DNA from: Aeoliella straminimaris
GTDB lineage: Bacteria > Planctomycetota > Planctomycetia > Pirellulales > Lacipirellulaceae
Length of the DNA: 64,000 nucleotides
NCBI RefSeq assembly: GCF_024054565.1
Contig: NZ_JAMXLR010000051.1
Location: forward strand, 62,001 to 126,000
Direction of reading: 5' to 3'
Within the stretch, counting starts at the first letter, position 1. Every line of letters starts with the position of its first letter. A program made the translations under genes and the position numbers. The notes beneath the pieces were generated by a model. It was given only the letters and a program-made list of their open reading frames with translations, ran no database searches and had not been told where the DNA came from. This document shows, one piece after another, positions 7,948 to 15,812 of this stretch.

Positions 7948-9132
7948 CTAGGTGTCTACCGCAGGCCTCCAGCCCAGCGCCCGCACCACTTCGCCAGGAC
8001 TCGTCACTCCCGACTCGATTAACTGACGGGCTGGTTCGGCGAACGGCATCGTGCTGTTCGTCTGATGGGGCGTGATATTGGTCGACGCTTCGGCGAGCAG
8101 CACACGGCCACGATAGCCCGTGCCCGCGCACTCCCCGCAGCCGGCCGGCCCCATACACTGAGCGACGTCGAGCCCTAGCGGCGCCGCGTCATGACTGGGC
8201 TCGCCCTGCAGAGCACAAGTGCAGAGCCGGCGGACCAATCGCTGGGCAACGACCAGTCGCACCGCGTGCTGCACGGCATCGGCCGGGATGCCCATGTCGA
8301 CCAATCGATCGATCGCCTCGCTGGTGCTGCCCGCGTGAAACGTGGTGATCACCAGGCTACCGGTTAGCGCTGCCTCGAGTGTGGTGGCGGCCGTCGCGCG
8401 GTCGCGAATCTCGCCTAGCATCAGCACCTCGGGATCTTGCCGCACCAGCGACTTGAGCGCCTCGGCCATGGTAAAACCGGAGGAGTGGCTGACCTGCGAT
8501 TGCGCAACCCCTGGCACAACAACCTCCACGGGGTCTTCGAGCGAATGAATCGCGCGCCCCCCGCCCGACTGCTCCACGACTTCACGCACTGCGGCGTAGG
8601 CGGTGGTGGTCTTACCACTGCCGGCCGGTCCGACAATCAGCACCGCCCCCGTCGTGGCGGCCAGTGCGTCGCGCATCGCGTCGAGCACGTTGGGTCCCAG
8701 ACCGAGTTGCTCGAGCGTTTCGAGCCCCCGGCGGCTACTACCCAACGAGCGGAGCACGGCCCGTTCGCCAAACAGCGTGGGGAACGTGCTGACGCGAAAC
8801 TCGCCGCCGGTGACCTCGCTTTCTAACCGACCTTCCTGTGGCAGTGCGGTCTCGTACGTCAACAGCCCGGCGAGCACCTTCAGCCGGCCGACCACGCTGC
8901 TGGCCATCGCCCGCGGCACGGTGCCCAGCGGGGCGAGCACCCCGTCGAGCCGCCAGCGGAGCACGAGATTGCCCTCGGTGGGGTCGATATGGACGTCGCT
9001 GGCCCGCGACTGGCTGACCAATTGCAGCAATCGGTCGACCAACTCCACCGCGGATCCCCCCTGCGGCTTGATCGAAGCGAGGTAGTCCTGCCAGGCGGCG
9101 AGCGGTTCGTCGGTCGATGGGGGAGAATTCAT
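7948..9132 (-). CDS. GspE/PilB-family secretion ATPase
   Basis: Hexameric motor ATPase that should drive the pseudopilus encoded downstream. Visible motifs: the N2 domain with RASDVHIDP (residues 43-51), Walker A GPAGSGKT at 168-175, an Asp box around SLEDPVE (197-203), Walker B-like LMLGEIRD at 237-244 with the catalytic Glu, the His box TTFHAGS, and a zinc-binding region with Cys304, Cys306, Cys326, Cys332 and Cys335. At 394 residues it is shorter than classical GspE (about 500) because it lacks the extra N-terminal N1 domain that normally docks to GspL. It is the first gene of the minus-strand operon that ends at 1798. Confidence 0.92.
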   Translation of the reverse strand: MNSPPSTDEPLAAWQDYLASIKPQGGSAVELVDRLLQLVSQSRASDVHIDPTEGNLVLRWRLDGVLAPLGTVPRAMASSVVGRLKVLAGLLTYETALPQEGRLESEVTGGEFRVSTFPTLFGERAVLRSLGSSRRGLETLEQLGLGPNVLDAMRDALAATTGAVLIVGPAGSGKTTTAYAAVREVVEQSGGGRAIHSLEDPVEVVVPGVAQSQVSHSSGFTMAEALKSLVRQDPEVLMLGEIRDRATAATTLEAALTGSLVITTFHAGSTSEAIDRLVDMGIPADAVQHAVRLVVAQRLVRRLCTCALQGEPSHDAAPLGLDVAQCMGPAGCGECAGTGYRGRVLLAEASTNITPHQTNSTMPFAEPARQLIESGVTSPGEVVRALGWRPAVDT

Positions 9133-9357
9133 GCAGAGGCAGACGAAGGTGCGAAAAGTGGCAGCAGGCTCGTACGAACCACATCATAACCCGAGATCTA
9201 CTGCTGGCGAAACACTCAATGAATTCCGTTCGCACGGGCCGCCGGCAACTATTGCATCGCCCCGGCCGCGTTGGGGGCCGCCGCAGCGGGCTCCCGAGCG
9301 TTGGACCGCGTAGCTCCAACCTTGGAGCAAATCTCGCCGTACTCTAAACTTAGCCGC

Positions 9358-11601
9358 ATGGAATCGATCAATATCCGAAAGGCGAGGTACCCCTTCACCG
9401 CTGTGCGGGACGACGCGGGGGTGCCACACGTCAAGGCGGCGGATTGGCAGGCGGCCGTTTACGCCCTGGGCTATCTGCATGCACTCGACCGGCCGACGCA
9501 GATTTATTTCGCCCGCTCCATCGCCGCCGGACGCGCCGCCGAGCGCATCGCCGCCAAGCCCGAACTGGTGGAAATGGACATGTTCCTCCGCCGGGCGAAC
9601 CTGACGCAGCGAATCGACGAAGAAGTCGAGGCCCTCGAGCCGCACATCCTCGAACAGCTGCTGTGGTACTGCGAAGGCGTGAACGACGGGCTGGCCGATG
9701 GACGCCGGTCGCTGCCCATGTGGGTGGTCGGCTTCGAACCGGGGCGATGGGACCCCTCGTCCGTGTTGCTGCTGGGCAACCTGCTGTCGTTCGCGGGTCT
9801 GGCGGTGGGCGAGCAGGAAGCCGAGCTAACGCTGCTGGAACTGATTCAACTGGGCGTCGAGGACGATCGCATCCGCGAGTTGTTCGCGCCGTACCTCGAC
9901 GGCATCGACTTCTCGCCTCTCCGCGATATCCACATCACCAAACGACTGTCGGACGAAGCACTCGAGTTGCTGGCCGACCTGCCGCGACTGGCTGGCAGCA
10001 ACGCCTGGGCGGTGAGCCCCGCCCGCAGTGCCACCGGCAGCGCGCTATTGGCCAGCGATCCGCACCTGGAAGTGAATCGCCTACCCGCCATCTGGTACGA
10101 AGTAGTGCTCGACTGGTCGGGCGACTCGGGAGAGAAGCAATACGCGATGGGCGCAACGCTGCCCGGCTGCCCGCTGATGGCCGTGGGCCGAACGCCTCAG
10201 TTGTCGTGGGGCGTCACCTACCTGGCGGCCGACACCAGCGATTACTTCATCGAAGACTGCCGTCCCGGCGGCGAGACCGGCTGGCAATATCGCCGCGAGC
10301 AAACCTGGCACGACTTCCGTCTGCGCCGCGAGGAGATCAAGCGCAAGGGACAGTCGCCTCTGGAGCTTGAAGTGCTGGAGAACGACCTCGGCACGCTCAC
10401 CCGCACGCCCGAGGAACGGGGCACCTACATGAGCGTTGCCTGGATTGGCGGGCACGAAGGCAGCGGGCGGGCAATTGGCACCTGGCTCGAACTGTTCACC
10501 GCTGGCGACACCCGTCAGGCCATGGACACCGTGCGCGACTCGCCCCACCCTTCGCTGGTGTGGGTGTTTGCCGACAGCCAGGGACACATCGGCATGCAGG
10601 CCAGCGGCTGGCTGCCGCAACGGCCACCGCACGCCTCGGGCATTACGCCGCTGCCGGCGTGGAACCCGGTGAATCACTGGCAGGGCGTCGTGCCGTCGCA
10701 ACTACTGCCCCATGTGTACGATCCGCCCATCGGCTTTGTGGCCACGGCCAACGAAGAACAGTACCGCACCGACGGCCCGCCGCTGCACGCCAGCCACCTG
10801 GCCGACTATCGCTTGCGGCGGATCAAGGAACGCTTAACCGAGCTGCCCAACGCAACGCTCGAAGACATGCAAGCCCTGCAGTACGACGTGGTGAGCACCC
10901 ACGCCCGCGATCTGCTGCCGGTGCTCCTGGCGCATCTGGAAGATTGCCCCCTGAAGCAACGCCTCTCGGCGTGGGACTGCCGGTACAATCCCGAGAGCAC
11001 CGACGCCTCGCTGTTTCACAGCTTTTATCGCCATGTGCTCCTGGAGATCTTCGGGCACGAAGCCGGCATCGGCTGGCGGCGAATGCTGTACCTCTCGACA
11101 CGGATGGGGTACTCGAAGTTCTTGCTTACCGCATGCGATCGAGCCCTGCGTAAGGTGACCAGCAGCTGGTGGCGCGAACGGGACAAGGGCGAGATGATTC
11201 GCCGCGCGGCCGAGCGCGCGCAGGCCGAGCCCGACAAGCCGTGGTCCGCGGTCAACGAGTTCCACTTCGTCAACCGCTTCATCAACCTGGGCAGCGTGGG
11301 ACGATTGCTGGGTCTGAAGTCGCCCCCCATTGCGATGCCGGGCTGCCACGCCACGCCGTTTCAGGGTCACCTGTTGACCACCAAGACCCGCGAGAGCACG
11401 TTTGCCCCCAGCTATCACTTCGTCACCGACATGGGCTCCGACCAGGCGTGGACCAACCTTCCGGGTGGTCCCAGCGAAAGCGCCTTTAGCTGGTGGTACC
11501 AATCGGACCTCGAGCGGTGGAAGACCGGCCAGTACAAATGCCTGGCGCTCGATGGCGAGTGTAAACCCGACGCGGGGCTGAACGCCGACCTGTTGGGGTA
11601 A
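9358..11601 (+). CDS. Penicillin acylase family (Ntn) amidohydrolase
   Basis: Member of the penicillin G acylase / acyl-homoserine lactone acylase family, which self-cleave and use an N-terminal serine to hydrolyse amide bonds of acylated substrates. PFTAVRDDAGVPHVKA near the N-terminus and YALGYLHALDRPTQ are typical of the alpha chain. The nucleophile is expected at Ser214 in LAGSNAWAVSP, followed by LLASDPHL, characteristic of the beta chain start. Later features include ATANEEQY. The frame is open upstream, but ATG at 9358 begins the conserved region, giving 747 residues. Oddly there is no signal peptide, although family members are usually periplasmic. It is divergent from the GspE operon and monocistronic. 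Substrate unknown. Confidence 0.9.
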   Translation: MESINIRKARYPFTAVRDDAGVPHVKAADWQAAVYALGYLHALDRPTQIYFARSIAAGRAAERIAAKPELVEMDMFLRRANLTQRIDEEVEALEPHILEQLLWYCEGVNDGLADGRRSLPMWVVGFEPGRWDPSSVLLLGNLLSFAGLAVGEQEAELTLLELIQLGVEDDRIRELFAPYLDGIDFSPLRDIHITKRLSDEALELLADLPRLAGSNAWAVSPARSATGSALLASDPHLEVNRLPAIWYEVVLDWSGDSGEKQYAMGATLPGCPLMAVGRTPQLSWGVTYLAADTSDYFIEDCRPGGETGWQYRREQTWHDFRLRREEIKRKGQSPLELEVLENDLGTLTRTPEERGTYMSVAWIGGHEGSGRAIGTWLELFTAGDTRQAMDTVRDSPHPSLVWVFADSQGHIGMQASGWLPQRPPHASGITPLPAWNPVNHWQGVVPSQLLPHVYDPPIGFVATANEEQYRTDGPPLHASHLADYRLRRIKERLTELPNATLEDMQALQYDVVSTHARDLLPVLLAHLEDCPLKQRLSAWDCRYNPESTDASLFHSFYRHVLLEIFGHEAGIGWRRMLYLSTRMGYSKFLLTACDRALRKVTSSWWRERDKGEMIRRAAERAQAEPDKPWSAVNEFHFVNRFINLGSVGRLLGLKSPPIAMPGCHATPFQGHLLTTKTRESTFAPSYHFVTDMGSDQAWTNLPGGPSESAFSWWYQSDLERWKTGQYKCLALDGECKPDAGLNADLLG

Positions 11602-11770
11602 TACGCCTTAGCGAGCGCCGCGACCCAACGTGGGGGTAGAACATCTTCAGGCAACGGCGCCAAGCAAACCACTCACGGTAGTATCTATACACCCCACAAA
11701 GTGGTGGTACCAGCATGGCGATACCCAGTGACTTGCATCGCAGTAGACACTGCTTTCATTTTGTGATGCA

Positions 11771-11826
11771 TTACTGCAGCTAATGCCATCGTTTCTTATG
11801 AGTCCATTTACTCATAGTTGCAGTGA
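11771..11826. promoter_or_regulatory. Nested inverted repeats upstream of the LTxxQ gene
   Basis: In the 424-base gap before the LTxxQ-repeat gene two inverted repeats are nested: an outer pair TTACTGCA (11771-11778) with TGCAGTGA (11819-11826), and an inner pair ATGAGT (11798-11803) with ACTCAT (11810-11815). Together they could fold as a two-tier stem or serve as protein-binding sites. The surrounding bases are AT-richer than the genes. The rest of the gap shows nothing I can name. Confidence 0.4.
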
Positions 11827-12025
11827 TAGCTGTTGGCGTTCGCACCCAAAATTAAATCTGCATGAAGTTGCGGCGCGCCTGCTTGCTGAAGTTCACAGCA
11901 GGGGTATATTCGCAGTTAGCAGTACTGCCTCCTAGCCGCGCGGCCGTCTCGCCTTGTCCTTTTTGCCGCGCGCATCGACTCGAATTCTTGTCTCGTGTCA
12001 CTTCTCGATTCGGAAAGGGAGCAAG

Positions 12026-13165
12026 ATGATTGTCAGCAGGCACTATGGGATGTTGGCGGCTGCGCTGTTCGCAGTCGCTGTCGCGGGTTCCGCCCTCGGT
12101 CAACGTCAGACCGAAGAGCAAAAACAAGACGACATGGCTACACAAAGCGTCGCCCAGCGCATCGATGACATGGCCGACAAGCTGGGGCTTAGCGACGAGC
12201 AACGGCAACAAGTCCGCGACAAACTGCAGTCGTACAAAGAGGAGTACGCCCGTTGGCGGGACGAGCGGAAGGCCTTGTATCAGAAGGAAATGAACTCGCT
12301 GAAGTCCATTCTCAATGACGACCAACTGGCCAAGGTCAAGCAGTACGTGGAAGGTCAGCGCAAAGCGATGCAGAAAGATGCCAAGCGGCAATACGACGAA
12401 GGTTTAGACTCGGTTGCCGAGCGGGTTGAGCAGGCCGCCAAGTCGCTCGACCTCACCAGCGAGCAACGCCAGAAGATTGCCGACACGCTGGCGACCTATA
12501 CACCGCAACACTGGAACCAACGCGCCGAGCGGCGCCGGATGGTGCGGGCCGAGCTGAACGACCTGGCCGGCATCCTCACCCCGGAACAACGCACCGAAGC
12601 CCGCAACGCCCTGCTGGGCCAGGCGGTCGAAGCTGTGCAGTCGCAGATGCTGACCGATCGCATCGAAGCCGCTGCCAAAACGCTGAACCTGACCGACGAT
12701 CAGCAGGCCAAGATCCGCGACGTGGTGCAATCGTACGTGCCGAGATTCCAGCAAGCGCAACTCGATCGCCGCCAGCTGATGCGCGACGAGCTAGCCGCGA
12801 TGCGCGATATCCTGACCGACGAGCAGCGTGAGCAGGTCCGCAACTTCTTCAAGGATCGTGTGGTGGTGGTCGACGTGCAGATCGACGAAGCCGCCCTGCA
12901 GGACCGCGCCACTCGGCAGATGCTGCTGGAGACGGTTTCCGATCGCGTGGAAGCGGTCGCCGACCAGCTCAACCTGACCGATGAGCAGCGGCAGCAAATC
13001 CGCGAGCAGGCCAAGGAGTTCGTCAACAAATATCGCCAGCAGCGACAGCAACGCGAGGAACTGCGCAAAGAAGAGTTCGAAGCCATTCGAGCGATTCTCA
13101 CGCCCCAGCAGCGGGAGAAAGTGGAGAACATGATCTCCGAGCAAAACGGCAACCGGAACAACTAA
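12026..13165 (+). CDS. Secreted LTxxQ (Spy/CpxP-like) four-repeat protein
   Basis: A 379-residue exported protein: signal peptide at residues 1-26 (LAAALFAVAVAGSALGQ), then four helical repeats of roughly 80-95 residues. Each opens with an R-[IV]-[DE]-x-x-A-x-x-L motif followed by an L-[ST]-x-[ED]-Q-R/Q motif: LGLSDEQRQQ, LDLTSEQRQK, LNLTDDQQAK and LNLTDEQRQQ, and each contains a second motif such as ILTPEQR. Spy/CpxP proteins, which chaperone or sense misfolded envelope proteins, carry one such unit; the role here is inferred. ATG at 12026 is preceded by GGAAAGGGAG. A strong terminator follows at 13201. Almost no Cys or aromatic residues, consistent with coiled helices. Confidence 0.85.
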   Translation: MIVSRHYGMLAAALFAVAVAGSALGQRQTEEQKQDDMATQSVAQRIDDMADKLGLSDEQRQQVRDKLQSYKEEYARWRDERKALYQKEMNSLKSILNDDQLAKVKQYVEGQRKAMQKDAKRQYDEGLDSVAERVEQAAKSLDLTSEQRQKIADTLATYTPQHWNQRAERRRMVRAELNDLAGILTPEQRTEARNALLGQAVEAVQSQMLTDRIEAAAKTLNLTDDQQAKIRDVVQSYVPRFQQAQLDRRQLMRDELAAMRDILTDEQREQVRNFFKDRVVVVDVQIDEAALQDRATRQMLLETVSDRVEAVADQLNLTDEQRQQIREQAKEFVNKYRQQRQQREELRKEEFEAIRAILTPQQREKVENMISEQNGNRNN

Positions 13166-13200
13166 CTCGACTGCCTGTTAAGTCCCCCTAATTGAAACAC

Positions 13201-13235
13201 AAGGTGCCTCGTGCAAACGAGGCACCTTTTCTTTT
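13201..13235 (+). terminator. Rho-independent terminator
   Basis: AAGGTGCCTCGT at 13201-13212 pairs perfectly with ACGAGGCACCTT at 13217-13228 around a GCAA tetraloop, followed by TTCTTTTT. It lies 36 bases after the stop of the LTxxQ gene and isolates it from the next gene. Confidence 0.93.
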
Positions 13236-13305
13236 TGCAGCCCGCTGGTCGCCCCCCTACAATCCATGATGTCGTTCGATCATTTTCAATGACCTTGGGG
13301 GCTAC

Positions 13306-14376
13306 GTGGTGTTTACGGGATCTGCTCTTTCTCTTTCGTCCACTCTGCTCGTGTGCTCTGTCATCATGCCGGCCTGCCTGGCGGAGGAGCAAGCCAATGT
13401 CGTCGAAACTAAGTCGCCAACACCTGCCGAACTCCTGCAACCTCCCAAGCCATCGACCGAGGAAAGCCCCCCTCAATTGATCGTGGCGAAGAACGTAATC
13501 CTCTTCGAAGGCCGAGTGATGGGGTGGGCCGACCTTTCGGAAGAACTAAGGAATCGTGCAACTGCCAACGGCGGCGACCTGGAAACGGTCGGCTATGCAC
13601 GCACCTTCGAGGCGTTTCAGGATGCTGAACGAACCAAGGAAGCCCAGAACTGGGCGCAGCTGCTCACCGACACCGGTGGCGTTGAGGTTCAGGATCGAGG
13701 ACGGATCCTCAGCGGCCCCGCCCGTCGTTACGACGTACTGGAGATCACCGACGTGTGGCCACCCGGTGCTGAGCATCCAATCTGCGGCCGCGTGGTCGAT
13801 GCCGACGGCACTCCGGTAGCAAACGCGCAAGTGGTGCTTCGCATGCCGACCGACCCACGCTTGCGAATGGGAAGCCCTGCCCTCCGTCTGGACAACGGGC
13901 GCTTCGTTGGCACGGAACAACTAATAGCCAAGCGCAGTGATAGCCGTGGCAAATTCCAGTTCGAATTCCCGAGCGAACGCACGAGTGTCGTTATCGCCGC
14001 TCCCGAGGGATTCGCCGCCGTGCCGGCCAGCAGCGACGATCGTGATATCGCGCTGACTCCGTGGTCCCGGGTCACCGCCAATCTGAGGCAAGACAAGAAG
14101 CGAGGAGTTCAGACGGTGAGCCTGTATGCCTATGTCTCCCCGGCGAAAGGTTATCCCACCATCGTCATCAAAGTGTCGCTGGGCAGCCCAGGCGAGCGGG
14201 CCGAAAAGGTGGAAGCATTGGCAGCACCTCCTGCGGCGAAGATCCAAGCCAAAAGACTACTCTGGAAAAAAAGCGACGGCAATGCCCTGACTGGCACCCC
14301 CTACGGCCCAGCCTACGAGTTTTCTACGGAGTCGGGCATGACGCATCACTTGGAGTTCGGACCGCTAGCAGAGTAG
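13306..14376 (+). CDS. Exported protein with carboxypeptidase-regulatory-like domain
   Basis: A 356-residue protein with a signal peptide (residues 1-26, cleavage probably after CLA) and start GTG at 13306 preceded by GGGGG. The N-terminal half is unassigned; it includes IVAKNVILFEGRVMGWADLS, which resembles a periplasmic biopolymer-transport-type sensor but is not diagnostic. The middle holds one beta-sandwich module of the CarboxypepD_reg/CnaB type: ICGRVVDADGTPVANAQVVL around residues 158-177 followed by the SDSRGKFQFEFP return motif. It is the first of three consecutive genes with this module. Function unknown. Confidence 0.75.
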   Translation: MVFTGSALSLSSTLLVCSVIMPACLAEEQANVVETKSPTPAELLQPPKPSTEESPPQLIVAKNVILFEGRVMGWADLSEELRNRATANGGDLETVGYARTFEAFQDAERTKEAQNWAQLLTDTGGVEVQDRGRILSGPARRYDVLEITDVWPPGAEHPICGRVVDADGTPVANAQVVLRMPTDPRLRMGSPALRLDNGRFVGTEQLIAKRSDSRGKFQFEFPSERTSVVIAAPEGFAAVPASSDDRDIALTPWSRVTANLRQDKKRGVQTVSLYAYVSPAKGYPTIVIKVSLGSPGERAEKVEALAAPPAAKIQAKRLLWKKSDGNALTGTPYGPAYEFSTESGMTHHLEFGPLAE

Positions 14377-14547
14377 CTTTCTGAAGCGTCGCTGGCGTTT
14401 AGGTCTGACACGTGTAAAGACTGCATGTCGCGAAACTTCTTGTCGACTTGGGTGTTTCCAGACTGCGGCTCTGCTACACTGCAGCAACCATCGGGTGCCG
14501 ACACCGAACCGAATGGACAGAAGGTTTCCGAGAAAGGATGGAGAGGT

Positions 14548-15807
14548 ATGTCATCTGTCAAAGGGTTTCTTGCGCTCTTGGTGATGCTGGGTGGGGTTCG
14601 CGGGGTTGCCGAGGAGGTCGACACCAGTCGTCCATCGATCACTGGCAGTGTCACGGGGGTCGATGGCACCCCACTGGCAGGCGTGCGTGTCGATATTTCG
14701 ACCGCCGCGCCGAAAGTTGGCCGGGGCATCTTTTGCCCCAGCTGCTATCTCGACTGTGGAAAATGGGCCACGACCGATGACGACGGCCAATTCACCATCG
14801 CGAGTCTCGATCCAACACTCAAGTTCCATCTGGTACTGACGCATCCAGAGTATCAAACGCTGCAGACGCCGCTGATCGATCCGGCTGGCGAAGCAGTGTC
14901 GCTCTCGCTCGATCCACTGTCAGAGGACATCGATCCCTCGCGGGTCGTGTTGGGCGTCGTCACGCAAAACGGCACCCCGGTGGCCGGGGCACTGGTAGAT
15001 CCCCACGGCGCCAAGACCGTGGACCGACGCTGGTGGGGTCGCGTCGATGGGGTCACGCCTACCGTTACCGACGCCCAAGGCCGGTTTGCCATGGTGCTGC
15101 CCGATGACTACCTGGGGCTCGACATCCGTGTTGAGGGTCACGGTTTCTGCGGCGAACAACGAGAACTGCTCAAGCCTGGTGCTGAACCGCAATCAATCGA
15201 GGTGCGAACCGGTGCGACGGTGACGGGCCGCTTGATGCATCACGGACAGCCGGTCGCCGGGATGAGCATTGCTGTGGTGCAATTGAACCGGAGCACCGCC
15301 GACGACATCTTCATTGCCGCCGTGGGCGATGTGACCGATTCAGAGGGGCGATTCGAGATTCGATACCTGCCACCCGACCAGCGATACTGCATTTATTCGG
15401 TGGCTGGCGAAGCCAAACGCTCGGAGAGTCCTTTCATCTTGACCACCAAAACGTTCACCATGCCGGGAACCGACGAATCGCGCGACCTGGGCGATCTCGA
15501 GGTGTCGCAGCCCTGCTCGATCCGTGGCCGAGTCGTCCGGTCGGACGGCAAACCCCTGTCGCCGAATCTGCGGCTGTCGTTTGGACGCGATCCGGCCTGG
15601 GACCTGGTAAGCGCGTTGGTCGAGGACGATGGGTCGTTCGAAGTCACTGGCTTGCCGCCTGAGACTTACGAGGTTCGGGTGGGCGATCGCGATATGGTCA
15701 TGGCGAGCGATCAGATTCTCTTCCAAATGTTGAGCGACGTATCGTTCGGAATCCGCCTGCGCCAATCGATCGACGATCTGGTGGTACCGATCCAAGCCAA
15801 GGAGTAA
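14548..15807 (+). CDS. Exported protein with four carboxypeptidase-regulatory-like modules
   Basis: A 419-residue predicted exported protein. ATG at 14548 is preceded by GGAGAGG and starts a signal peptide (SSVKGFLALLVMLGGVRGVA). Four beta-sandwich modules with the G-x-V-x-x-x-x-G-x-P-[LV]-x-G-x-x-V pattern follow: ITGSVTGVDGTPLAGVRVDI, VLGVVTQNGTPVAGALVD, VTGRLMHHGQPVAGMSIAVV and IRGRVVRSDGKPLSPNLRLS. The first module contains a CPSCYLDC cluster (between modules 1 and 2) with three Cys, suggesting a disulfide or metal site. Such proteins are common and functionally unassigned in planctomycetes. The downstream gene starts 5 bases after the stop, so the pair is coupled. Confidence 0.78.
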   Translation: MSSVKGFLALLVMLGGVRGVAEEVDTSRPSITGSVTGVDGTPLAGVRVDISTAAPKVGRGIFCPSCYLDCGKWATTDDDGQFTIASLDPTLKFHLVLTHPEYQTLQTPLIDPAGEAVSLSLDPLSEDIDPSRVVLGVVTQNGTPVAGALVDPHGAKTVDRRWWGRVDGVTPTVTDAQGRFAMVLPDDYLGLDIRVEGHGFCGEQRELLKPGAEPQSIEVRTGATVTGRLMHHGQPVAGMSIAVVQLNRSTADDIFIAAVGDVTDSEGRFEIRYLPPDQRYCIYSVAGEAKRSESPFILTTKTFTMPGTDESRDLGDLEVSQPCSIRGRVVRSDGKPLSPNLRLSFGRDPAWDLVSALVEDDGSFEVTGLPPETYEVRVGDRDMVMASDQILFQMLSDVSFGIRLRQSIDDLVVPIQAKE

Positions 15808-15812
15808 CTCAA

